A stretch of DNA of 37,947 bases from Elusimicrobiota bacterium (GTDB taxonomy: Bacteria > Elusimicrobiota > Elusimicrobia > UBA1565 > UBA9628). The stretch is taken from positions 1 to 37,947 of the forward strand of contig DAIDHI010000100.1 in NCBI GenBank assembly GCA_027452025.1, written 5' to 3'. The position numbers were made by a program, and so were the translations under genes. Of the stretch, positions 1 to 9,173 are shown piece by piece. The first letter of the stretch is position 1. The number at the start of each line of letters is the position of its first letter. The notes beneath the pieces were generated by a model. The model was not told where the DNA came from and did no database searches. It was given only the letters and a program-made list of their open reading frames with translations.

Positions 1-42
1 GTGGGCAAGAGGCGTTAAGCCGCTGGCAAGGAGGTGAGGCGT

Positions 43-111
43 ATGGCGTGCGGCTGCAAATGCTGCGAAAACTGCAAGTGCTGTCAATCATGCGGATGCT
101 GTAAGGCATAA
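43..111 (+). CDS. 22-aa cysteine-rich metallothionein-like peptide
   Basis: A 22-codon ORF (ATG at 43, TAA at 109-111) encodes ten cysteines, arranged as C3 followed by three six-residue units C-x-C-C-x-x beginning at C5, C11 and C17. The remaining residues are mostly Lys, Gly and small polar residues. The SD AAGGAGGTGA at 28-37 is a full match to the 16S anti-SD, five bases before the ATG, which strongly argues for real translation. A strong hairpin follows at 119-158. A short in-frame stretch ending in TAA at 16-18 may be the tail of an upstream gene, so it could be the last gene of an operon. Clustered CxC/CC motifs are typical of metallothioneins and Cu(I)/Zn/Cd thiolate clusters, so metal binding is the natural guess, but no known family is recognised. 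A redox buffer or peptide-modification substrate is also possible. Confidence 0.7.
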   Translation: MACGCKCCENCKCCQSCGCCKA

Positions 112-118
112 GCTCAGG

Positions 119-158
119 CCGGCGGCATGCCAGCGCTCCGCCGCTGAAGTGCCGCCGG
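119..158 (+). terminator. Hairpin terminator candidate after the Cys-rich peptide
   Basis: A 9-bp perfect outer stem pairs CCGGCGGCA (119-127) with TGCCGCCGG (150-158). A nested 5-bp stem pairs CAGCG (131-135) with CGCTG (142-146). Only three T follow, so it is a weak intrinsic terminator or a 3'-protecting hairpin. It starts 8 bases after the peptide's stop. Confidence 0.5.
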
Positions 159-344
159 TTTCGGATACCGCAACGACGTCCACTGCGAAGGCTCTGCGCG
201 GTGGATACCGCCGCGCCTATGGACGGCGTGGACGAGCCTTCGGCATCGACGCACCCCGCCCACAGCCGCTTGAATTGCGCCCTGCCGGGGGCGGCCCGTT
301 CCGCCGGCGATCCTCCCTGCTGACGGCGGCAGGGACCCCGCAAT

Positions 345-443
345 TCACCGTACCCACCGCCGACGGCGGCGGGTCTTTCTCCGCTTCTTCCGCACGGCGC
401 CATCCTTTCCGACTTCCCTTTTTCCGCCTTCTCGGCTTTTCAT
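345..443 (-). CDS. Possible 32-aa basic peptide, inverted partial copy of the ECF sigma 5' end
   Basis: On the minus strand, the 13 bases GAGGTGGAACATG (453-441) are identical to those spanning the SD and start codon of the sigma gene (682-694). Thirty-five bases after the ATG, both copies reach GGATGGC in the same frame, giving GKDG at residues 12-15 of both products. The minus-strand ORF then becomes Arg/Lys-rich and stops after 32 codons. It may be a degenerate duplication remnant or a tiny basic protein sharing the same translation signal. Coding status is doubtful. Confidence 0.2.
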   Translation of the reverse strand: MKSREGGKREVGKDGAVRKKRRKTRRRRRWVR

Positions 444-515
444 GTTCCACCTCACCTCAGGTCCCATGAGTGAAGCCCGTCTCGCTGCGGCTGAAACGGT
501 GACCCCCTCCGACAC

Positions 516-560
516 TCCGAAAATTTGGCCCAACCCCCGCCGTAGCCCCTAATTTTCGGA
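516..560. promoter_or_regulatory. 10-bp inverted repeat upstream of the ECF sigma gene
   Basis: TCCGAAAATT (516-525) and AATTTTCGGA (551-560) form a perfect 10-bp inverted repeat with a 25-base spacer, about 130 bases before the sigma start. Its AT-rich core stands out in GC-rich surroundings. It could be an operator, a hairpin, or the end of a decayed mobile element. Function unknown. Confidence 0.35.
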
Positions 561-691
561 CAGCTCTCGGCCGCGAGGCCGCCAGCTCGGCTGCGCCGAG
601 GGCGGTCGCCCGGTGGGGACCCAGCCATTTGAATCCTCGCTCGACGGATCTTCCTCGGGACCTTCGCCCTCCGGGTGGGCGGAGGTGGAAC

Positions 692-1276
692 ATGGAAAAG
701 ACCTGCGACAGCGTAAAACGGTTCGGGAAGGATGGCAACGGCACGGCGGCCAGGAACGAGACTCTGGAGAGCTTCATCCGGGACGCGGGAGACAGGGCGT
801 ATCACTTCGCCTACGACCTCTCGGGCAACGGCGACGAGGCCAGGGAGCTCGTGCAGGAGGCTTGCTATCGAGTCGCGCGAGCTTGGGAGAGCTTCGAGCC
901 TTCGAGGCCGGTGAACTCCTGGTTCTTCACGGTCCTGCGCAACGCCTTCGTTGACTCGCGGCGGCGGTTCGACCGGCGCAACGGCGTGTCCTTGAGCATT
1001 CCGCTGGACGGCGAGAACGGGGCGTCGTTCGAGGACATCATCCCCGACGGCGCGGAAGGCCCCCAAGATAGCCTGGAGCGCGCGGAGAAGGTCCAGACGG
1101 TGCGGAGGGCATTGAAGGGATTGACGCGGGAGCATCGAGCGGTCCTGGAGCTTTGCGACATGGGCGGCTTGGCATACGACGAAGTCGCGCGGAATCTTGG
1201 CGTTTCTGTCGGGACGGTACGGTCGCGCATCTACCGAGCCCGCGTGGCTTTGCGCGGGCAGCTGGCGGCGTCCTAA
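692..1276 (+). CDS. ECF-family RNA polymerase sigma factor
   Basis: This 194-aa protein has the two-domain layout of ECF sigma-70 factors. Region 2 lies at about residues 27-92 and contains DEARELVQEACYRVARAW and the -10-recognition helix with VLRNAFVDSRRR. Region 4 lies at about 135-190 and contains LTREHRAVLELCDMGG and a helix-turn-helix ending VGTVRSRIYRARVALR. The linker carries the acidic stretch ASFEDIIPDG. The start at 692 is chosen because GGAGGT (681-686) sits five bases upstream; an earlier in-frame start at 629 has no SD. No anti-sigma gene follows: the next 240 bases hold no clear ORF. Its target promoters are unknown. The 13 bases across its SD and start codon are repeated in inverted orientation at 441-453. 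Confidence 0.9.
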   Translation: MEKTCDSVKRFGKDGNGTAARNETLESFIRDAGDRAYHFAYDLSGNGDEARELVQEACYRVARAWESFEPSRPVNSWFFTVLRNAFVDSRRRFDRRNGVSLSIPLDGENGASFEDIIPDGAEGPQDSLERAEKVQTVRRALKGLTREHRAVLELCDMGGLAYDEVARNLGVSVGTVRSRIYRARVALRGQLAAS

Positions 1277-1479
1277 CGAGGAGGCATTCCAAAGGAAGAA
1301 CTCGACGGGACTGTGGGACGACGCGAGGTCATTCCCGTCTACCCGTAGGCGCAGGCGTTGGAGGATGGCGTTCTCGGCGAGGGCCTTCGGGCGGTCCTCA
1401 GCCGCTCCACCCTCCAAGGTCTCAAAAGTTGCTCTTAGGTAGGGACTTTTGCCGGACGTCGACTTCAGGGCAATAGAAG

Positions 1480-1510
1480 TGTCGCATGACCGTCAGAAGA
1501 ACTTGCGACA
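1480..1510. promoter_or_regulatory. 7-bp inverted repeat before the cheB-like gene
   Basis: TGTCGCA (1480-1486) and TGCGACA (1504-1510) are perfect inverted repeats ending seven bases before the ATG at 1518. No SD precedes that ATG. A protein-binding operator or an RNA hairpin controlling initiation are both possible. Confidence 0.3.
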
Positions 1511-1517
1511 ATAAAAC

Positions 1518-2582
1518 ATGGGAACATCCTCCAGCGCCGCCACTGGGCGAGATATCGTGACTATCGGCGGCTCCGCCGGGAGCATCGAGCCGATTCTCTC
1601 TATTTCCAGAAACCTGCCCGAAAGGTTTCCGGCTGCGGTTTTTGTCGTCGTCCATTCGGGAGCGCAGCCCGGGCATTTGCCTGAATTGCTCCAACGTTCG
1701 ACGGGGATGCCGGCGGCTTATGCGGTCCACGGCGAGCGAATAATGCCAGGGCGAATCTATATCGCGCCGCCCGATAATCACATGACGTTAGAGCCGGACG
1801 TCGTGCGCGTCTTTCGAGGCCCGCGCGAGAACAGCTCTCGTCCGGCGATCGACCCGCTTTTTCGCAGCGCGGCGCGCGCTTATGGTCGGCGCGTCATCGG
1901 AGTGATCGTTTCCGGAATGTTGGATTGCGGCGCTCACGGCATGCGCCTCATTCATGCGGTGGGCGGCGTGACGGTCGTGCAAGACCCGAATGAGGCGCTG
2001 TTTCCAGACATGCCGCGCGCTGTCGCCGACCCGGATTATGTGCTGCCCATCGCGGAGATACCATCGCGCCTGGCGTTCCTGGTCGCCGAGCAGCCACGCG
2101 GGCATAATGGGAGGAAGTTTCCTGTCAGCGAGGAGAAGGTGGCAGCCGACATGAGCTGCCCCGGATGCCATGGACCTTTAAGCGAACTCTCGGAGGGCCA
2201 CAGTCCGGAATTCACCTGCCATATGGGCCACGCGTATTCTCTCGCGGGCCTTGCCGATGAGCAGGCGCGGGATCTCGAGAGCGCTCTCTGGTCCGCCCTC
2301 CGGAGTCTACGCGAGAGCGAGCGAGTTTCCCGGCGCCTCATGCCTCTACAGCCCAACGGTCTCCAGCAGCGCTTTCATGAGAAGGCAGAAGCTCTCGCAC
2401 GCCATGCTCAATTGATCGAGGATTTCCTTTTGGACCGAACGTCGGCGGAAACGGTCCATGAGGCCGGGCGTCATCCTTTTTCGAAACCCCTGGGCTCCAC
2501 CCATCATCGCGCGAGGAGTTTGCAGAAGAGGGTAGCCGCACGCCGGCATCGAAAGGCGCCATCCAAACCGCTGGCGCCTTAG
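1518..2582 (+). CDS. CheB-type protein-glutamate methylesterase with C-terminal Cys motif domain
   Basis: A 354-aa protein with a stand-alone CheB methylesterase domain at residues 11-195 and no receiver domain. The catalytic triad is visible: Ser19 in GGSAGS, His46 in VVHSG and Asp136 in SGMLDCGAHG, where GMxxDGAxG is usual, so the motif is slightly altered. After a linker, a domain at about 212-275 has CPGC and CHMGHAYS motifs followed by an amphipathic helix; this extension is familiar from CheB-like proteins outside classical chemotaxis operons. Such enzymes deamidate or demethylate receptor Glu residues, but no receptor gene is present here. It converges on the receiver gene at 2579-3037, and the two stop codons overlap. 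No SD is evident at the ATG. Confidence 0.85.
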   Translation: MGTSSSAATGRDIVTIGGSAGSIEPILSISRNLPERFPAAVFVVVHSGAQPGHLPELLQRSTGMPAAYAVHGERIMPGRIYIAPPDNHMTLEPDVVRVFRGPRENSSRPAIDPLFRSAARAYGRRVIGVIVSGMLDCGAHGMRLIHAVGGVTVVQDPNEALFPDMPRAVADPDYVLPIAEIPSRLAFLVAEQPRGHNGRKFPVSEEKVAADMSCPGCHGPLSELSEGHSPEFTCHMGHAYSLAGLADEQARDLESALWSALRSLRESERVSRRLMPLQPNGLQQRFHEKAEALARHAQLIEDFLLDRTSAETVHEAGRHPFSKPLGSTHHRARSLQKRVAARRHRKAPSKPLAP

Positions 2583-3037
2583 CTCGCGTTCTGAGACCAT
2601 CGGGGTTTCAACGCCTTCAACAGATTCTCGATCTGTCGAGCGACAACCGCGAAATCGTCGAAATTTACGGGCTTCTGGATGTAGAGGTTCGTCCCGAGCT
2701 CGGCGGCGCGCTTGCGATCCTTCTCCTCGCTGGAGGAGGTCAGAACCACAACCAGGACATTTCTTAGGAGCGTGTCGGCCTTCATTTGTCTCAGAATCTC
2801 CAAGCCGTGAACCTTCGGCAGATTCAGATCCAAGAGGACTAGAGCTGGGGTGTCGCGCTTATCACGGCTCGCGAACTCGCCTCTCGCGAACAGAAAGTCC
2901 AGCGCCCTTGCGCCGTCGGTCACGACCATCACCTTGTAGGGGAACCCGATCTCGTTGAAAGCGACTTTAGTCAGTTCAACGTCATCGGGATTGTCCTCGA
3001 CGTGGAGGACGAAAATATGATCCTGTGCCTCACTCAT
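2579..3037 (-). CDS. Rcp1-like single-domain response regulator
   Basis: A 152-aa single receiver domain. The acidic pocket is in VLHVEDNPDD near residue 12, the phosphoacceptor Asp is in LVLLDLNLPKVHG, the switch Thr/Ser is in VVVLTSSSEE, and the conserved Lys is in YIQKPVNF. The long insert after the second beta strand and the NLPKVHGLEIL motif are typical of Rcp1-type regulators that pair with phytochrome-like or PAS kinases. The ATG at 3035-3037 overlaps the preceding kinase's TGA (ATGAGTGA, 8 bases), so translation is probably coupled and the kinase is the likely partner. There is no output domain, so it probably acts by protein interaction or in a phosphorelay. Confidence 0.9.
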   Translation of the reverse strand: MSEAQDHIFVLHVEDNPDDVELTKVAFNEIGFPYKVMVVTDGARALDFLFARGEFASRDKRDTPALVLLDLNLPKVHGLEILRQMKADTLLRNVLVVVLTSSSEEKDRKRAAELGTNLYIQKPVNFDDFAVVARQIENLLKALKPRWSQNAS

Positions 3038-3818
3038 GCGCAACCCGCCTATCCCTGTCCGTTGCCCGTCTGGGGAAGTTCCTTCGCTCCTGGATCTCCT
3101 TCGAAGCAGGTTTATCGGACCGGGAGAGCGAAAAGTAAAACGTCGCGCCTCGCTCCACGGCGCCTTCCGCCCAAATGCGACCGCCATGCCGCTTAATTAT
3201 GCGCTCGGCGATAGTCAGTCCGATGCCCGTGCCTGGGAATTCCTCGGGGGAGTGCAGGCGCTGGAACGTTTGGAAGAGCTTCTCGGCGAAGGCCATGTCG
3301 AAGCCGGCGCCGTCGTCTCGGATAAAATAGACCGGCTCGTGGTCTTCCTGAGTGACGCCGAACTCGATCCTCGCGCGCGTATGCTTGCCAGTGAACTTCC
3401 AGGAATTCTCGAGCAGGTTATTCAAAGCGATCCGAAGCAGTCTGTCGTCGCCGACGGTCTTCACGTCGGGCGCCACGACGAACTCGACTTCGCGTTCCGG
3501 CTCTTTCTTCTTGAGTTCCTCCATGATGAGGCGGACCTGTTGACTCAGGTCGACCTCTTCGCGGCGCATCTCGACTCTCGTCAGACGCGCAAGATTCAAA
3601 AGGCTCTCAATAAGACTGGACATCCGATAGATTGCGGACCTGATGCGCTCGAAATAACCCTTCCCTCTGTCGTCCAGCCTGTCGGCGTAATCCTTCGCCA
3701 GAATACGGCTGAAGCCCTCGATTCCGCGCAGCGGATTGCGCAGGTCATGCGCCACGGAATAACAGAAAGCCTCCAGCTCCTGGTTCGTCACGGTCAACTC
3801 CGCAGTCCTCTCGCGCAC
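3030..3818 (-). CDS. Histidine kinase module, in frame behind an amber codon
   Basis: HisKA plus HATPase module of about 262 aa. The phosphoacceptor is in YSVAHDLRNPLRGIEGF. The N box is NNLLENSWKFT, the G1 box is DDGAGFDM and the G2 region is GTGIGLTIAERIIKRHGG. It lacks a sensor of its own. It is in exactly the same frame as the CheB-CheR-PAS gene, separated by one TAG at 3840-3842, and the interrupted coiled-coil linker reads on without a gap (EIER-stop-NVELERRVRERTAEL). A stand-alone start at GTG 3816-3818 has GGAGG directly abutting it, too close for normal initiation. It is therefore best read as the C-terminal part of a larger CheB-CheR-PAS-HK protein, split by mutation, sequencing error or readthrough. 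Confidence 0.75.
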   Translation of the reverse strand: MRERTAELTVTNQELEAFCYSVAHDLRNPLRGIEGFSRILAKDYADRLDDRGKGYFERIRSAIYRMSSLIESLLNLARLTRVEMRREEVDLSQQVRLIMEELKKKEPEREVEFVVAPDVKTVGDDRLLRIALNNLLENSWKFTGKHTRARIEFGVTQEDHEPVYFIRDDGAGFDMAFAEKLFQTFQRLHSPEEFPGTGIGLTIAERIIKRHGGRIWAEGAVERGATFYFSLSRSDKPASKEIQERRNFPRRATDRDRRVAHE

Positions 3819-3839
3819 CCTCCGCTCAAGCTCGACGTT

Positions 3840-6781
<2,942 letters not shown>

Positions 6782-6785
<4 letters not shown>

Positions 6786-6976
6786 GCGAGTGCAGGTGCG
6801 GCCGTTAGATACACCGAATCAGTCGACGCCAGGAATTGGACGCGTCGGCTAGAATTTGCTCCCCGCCCCACGGGTAGGCAACAGCCGCCAGCCGCCAGCC
6901 GCCAGCCGCCAGCCGCCAGCCGCCAGCCGCCAGCCGCCAGCCGCCAGCCGCCGCTTCTGGAAATGACCGATAGCAC
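6782..6976 (-). CDS. Possible 64-aa repeat-containing leader peptide
   Basis: A minus-strand ORF from GTG (6974-6976), with AGGA about seven bases upstream, runs through ten 7-bp repeats. It encodes a GGWRLAA-type repeat and ends with a TGA that overlaps the GTG of the CheB-CheR gene (GTGA). Because 7 is not a multiple of 3, gaining or losing one repeat would shift its frame and uncouple it from the downstream start. Existence as a protein is unproven. Confidence 0.25.
6883..6952. repeat. Tandem heptanucleotide repeat, 10 copies of AGCCGCC
   Basis: Ten perfect head-to-tail copies of AGCCGCC occupy 70 bases, 98-167 bases upstream of the CheB-CheR GTG start. Perfect short repeats of this kind are slippage-prone. 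It lies inside the leader ORF described at 6782-6976. Confidence 0.95.
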
Positions 6977-7102
6977 CAAGCGATCCTATGAAACTTTAGG
7001 CTGTACCGCTCATGCTGCGGCGCAAAGTTCTTGTGTATTATCCGTCATCATTTCGTGACAAGCCGCGAAATTGCTGGTTTGTGCCTCACTTCGAAAGGCG
7101 AA
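6953..7102. other. Intergenic stretch between HD hydrolase and CheB-CheR gene
   Basis: AT-richer than its surroundings and without a credible ORF. It presumably contains the promoter of the minus-strand CheB-CheR unit. No well-spaced -35/-10 pair was found. Confidence 0.4.
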
Positions 7103-7588
7103 CTATAATCGGTTGGGCGACGCCTTGGCGGGATTGCTGCGCAGATGCTGTCGGATCAGTCGCTCCGCTTCCTGATGGCGACTTAGCAATCGCGCATGTT
7201 GCTGTGCGTCTGGGATGATCCTCGTCTGATCCATATTATCGAGCAAGTCCGCAAGTTTGACTCTCATCGCGGCGGTATTTGCTGACGCGATGAGGCGCCT
7301 GATATAGCGTCTGTAGCTGAATTTGACCGGGCGCGTTAGCAGAACAACGGCCGCGAGCACATCGGTGTGGAATCCCGCCTTCTCAAGGTCGGCGAACGTC
7401 GTCTCCGTGTCCTCAATCACGTCATGCAGCAGGGCCATGTGTTTTTCCACGAGACTCGCCGACTGGCCCAACCTCGTCATCACGCGGATCGGATGGGTCC
7501 AGTACGGCTTGTCGCCCAAGTCCTTCTGTCCTTTATGGGCGCGCTTCATGAACTTGACGGCAGCCGCCACGCTTTTGAGCTTCGTCAT
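7103..7588 (-). CDS. HD-domain hydrolase, RelA/SpoT-hydrolase-like
   Basis: A 161-aa protein consisting of one HD domain. YWTHPIRV gives the first metal-ligand His and ALLHDVIEDT gives the HD pair plus the ED(T) motif characteristic of the RelA/SpoT (MESH1-like) ppGpp hydrolase branch. A later VKLADLLDNMDQTR supplies the third conserved Asp region (KxADxxxN). There is no synthetase domain, TGS or ACT. It could be a small alarmone hydrolase or another nucleotide phosphohydrolase. Its ATG shares one base with the SDR stop (TAATG), so it is the last gene of the minus-strand unit SAHH-like, PQ-loop, SDR, HD. Confidence 0.75.
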   Translation of the reverse strand: MTKLKSVAAAVKFMKRAHKGQKDLGDKPYWTHPIRVMTRLGQSASLVEKHMALLHDVIEDTETTFADLEKAGFHTDVLAAVVLLTRPVKFSYRRYIRRLIASANTAAMRVKLADLLDNMDQTRIIPDAQQHARLLSRHQEAERLIRQHLRSNPAKASPNRL

Positions 7589-8358
7589 TATCGAGCCGTC
7601 AGCCCGCCGTCGATCGAGAACACGCCGCCGGTCACCCAGGAAGACTCATCGGAGGCAAGGTAGACGGCCAGCGCGGCGATCTCATCGGGCTTCCCGACGC
7701 GGCCGAGCGGATAGGACGCGAGCACCTGAGCCGCGCGCTTACGGTCGTTGAGCAAGGATGCCGCCATGGGCGTATCAACCAGTCCCGGGCAGACGGCGTT
7801 GAACCGAATGCCCCGCTTAGCATAGTCAACGGCGAGACTCCGAGTCAACGCATTGACCGCCCCCTTCGTCGCGCTGTAGGCCGCACCTCCCGGAACCGCG
7901 ACCAAGCCGCCCGATGAGGAGATGTTGACGACCGACCCGCCGCGCCGCTTGAGCAGCTCCGGGATGGCCGCGCGCGTCACGCGGAAGACGCCCGTGACGT
8001 TGACGTCCAGCAGTTCCCGCCAGGCGCGATCGGTGGTCTTGTACAGCGGCGTCTCAAACAGGCCGCGCGCGGCGTTGTTGACGACCACGCTCAGGCCGCC
8101 GAACGCCGCCCGGGCCGTCGAGACCGCCGCGCGAACGTGCCGCTCATCCGTGACGCTGCCGGCGAGGCAGCGGGCTTTCCCCCCGTCGCGTTCGATGCCC
8201 GCGACGACCCGCGCCAGCGGCGCCTGGCGGCGGCCGGTGACCAGGACGGCCGCACCCTCGCGCGCGAACGCCCGCGCGATCGCGGCGCCGATCCCTTCGC
8301 CGCCGCCCGTGACCCAGGCGACCTTGCCGGCGAGCCGGCCCGCGCCATTCAGGCCCAT
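7588..8358 (-). CDS. SDR-family oxidoreductase
   Basis: A 256-aa classical short-chain dehydrogenase/reductase. The cofactor motif TGGGEGIG is near residues 17-24, NNAA follows beta-4, and catalytic Ser (NISSSGG), Tyr and Lys (YSATKG) are present. The C-terminal SWVTGGVFSIDGGLTAR tail is typical. TGRR after beta-2 would favour NADP(H). The start at 8358 is chosen because it begins just before the Rossmann fold and overlaps the PQ-loop gene's stop by ten bases (ATGGGCCTGA), implying coupled translation; a longer frame upstream is a shadow. The substrate is unknown. Its neighbours suggest it works with the SAHH-like protein in a small-molecule pathway. Confidence 0.9.
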   Translation of the reverse strand: MGLNGAGRLAGKVAWVTGGGEGIGAAIARAFAREGAAVLVTGRRQAPLARVVAGIERDGGKARCLAGSVTDERHVRAAVSTARAAFGGLSVVVNNAARGLFETPLYKTTDRAWRELLDVNVTGVFRVTRAAIPELLKRRGGSVVNISSSGGLVAVPGGAAYSATKGAVNALTRSLAVDYAKRGIRFNAVCPGLVDTPMAASLLNDRKRAAQVLASYPLGRVGKPDEIAALAVYLASDESSWVTGGVFSIDGGLTAR

Positions 8359-9113
8359 TCCGAGCTCCACGGCCGCCGCAACTCCGCGACCTGTTCCAGG
8401 ATGAGGTTGGTGGCGCCCGGCAGGAGGATCTGCCCCAGGATCAGCGAGGCCGACGCCACGGCGACGAGGCTGTTGAAGGCCCAGAACGAGTCTCCGAATC
8501 TCGTGGCCACGATCAGGTGGAGGAAGCTCCCCGTCACGACCAGGGCCGGATAGTACGGCGTGATCCCCTTCGGCGCCGTGCCCTCCCTCCGGTAGAGCTC
8601 GTAGTTCTTGAGGATTTGAGGGACGTTCATCACGATCAGCAGGCCCATCGCGGCCGTGAAGAGCAGATAAGCCCATGTGGCCTCCGCCACGACCAGGCCG
8701 CGAAGGGCCAGAAACCCGGCCGCCGCCGCGGCGAGCGCGCTGAGCGCGCTCTTCCTCAAAGCTCCATCCAGCCGCGCGTAGGCGTTGATCTGGGCGAGGA
8801 GCGCGGCGCTCTCGACCACGCCGGCGACGTTGAGCAGGATGTACCAGCCGCTCGACTGTCTGATCCAGGAGACCAAGGACAGGAAGAACGCCACGAAGAA
8901 CCAGATGAGCGTGGTTTCCAAGGACACGTCCCTGGCCGAGGCCCGCTCCCTGAAGTTCTTGACGAGCTGAGGGATTCCCAGGACGCTCAGCTCGGCGCTG
9001 CCGATGACGGCCGCGACCGTCGGATGCGTGACGGCCAGCGCGACCGCGCCGGCCGCCGCGATGGAAAGGACCGCCCAGGTCTTCGCGTCCGGCATTTCAT
9101 TTGATTGTTTCAT
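8349..9113 (-). CDS. PQ-loop (SWEET-like) integral membrane protein
   Basis: A 254-aa polytopic membrane protein with about seven hydrophobic helices. It contains two PQ motifs in repeated context: LGIPQLVKNFRERSA-like in the first half (residues about 46-60) and VMNVPQILKNYELYRREG in the second half. That is the duplicated layout of PQ-loop/SWEET/MtN3-type transporters of sugars, amino acids or other small solutes. The substrate cannot be told from the sequence. It lies in the sigma-54-controlled minus-strand unit, downstream of the SAHH-like gene behind a perfect 13-bp hairpin. No clear SD precedes its ATG, so initiation may depend on the structured leader. Confidence 0.75.
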   Translation of the reverse strand: MKQSNEMPDAKTWAVLSIAAAGAVALAVTHPTVAAVIGSAELSVLGIPQLVKNFRERASARDVSLETTLIWFFVAFFLSLVSWIRQSSGWYILLNVAGVVESAALLAQINAYARLDGALRKSALSALAAAAAGFLALRGLVVAEATWAYLLFTAAMGLLIVMNVPQILKNYELYRREGTAPKGITPYYPALVVTGSFLHLIVATRFGDSFWAFNSLVAVASASLILGQILLPGATNLILEQVAELRRPWSSEWA

Positions 9114-9122
9114 GGTTTTGGG

Positions 9123-9161
9123 GCCCGGCCCGCCCTGGAATGCGTCCGGGGCGGGCCGGGC
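9123..9161 (-). promoter_or_regulatory. Perfect 13-bp GC hairpin between SAHH-like and PQ-loop genes
   Basis: GCCCGGCCCGCCC (9123-9135) pairs perfectly with GGGCGGGCCGGGC (9149-9161) around a 13-base loop. In transcript direction it is followed by CCCAAAACC rather than a U tract. It is therefore more likely an RNA-processing or stability hairpin, or a partial attenuator, than a full terminator. Confidence 0.6.
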
Positions 9162-9173
9162 ATCGTTCTCCTC

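Larger units (their letters stand above)
159..691. other. Gene-poor stretch with inverted repeats
   Basis: No convincing long gene is seen. Open frames here are Arg/Pro-rich artefacts of high GC. The stretch holds a pyrimidine-rich plus strand around 370-440, a 10-bp inverted repeat at 516-525/551-560, and an inverted, degraded copy of the sigma-gene leader around 345-453. Confidence 0.5.

Noticed and set aside
149-469. 106-codon open frame on the plus strand after the Cys-rich peptide
   Set aside because: Arg/Pro/Ser-rich composition without domain pattern, no SD, and overlapping inverted-repeat DNA; typical of non-coding GC-rich sequence.
452-1417. 321-codon minus-strand open frame over the sigma factor
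   Set aside because: It is the antisense shadow of a clear ECF sigma gene.
1277-1517. Anti-sigma gene expected after an ECF sigma factor
   Set aside because: No ORF with a start, SD and zinc-finger or membrane anchor was found in the 240 bases.
7078-7110. TATAAT hexamer on the plus strand
   Set aside because: It overlaps the stop of the HD gene, has a poorly spaced -35, and no plus-strand gene follows.
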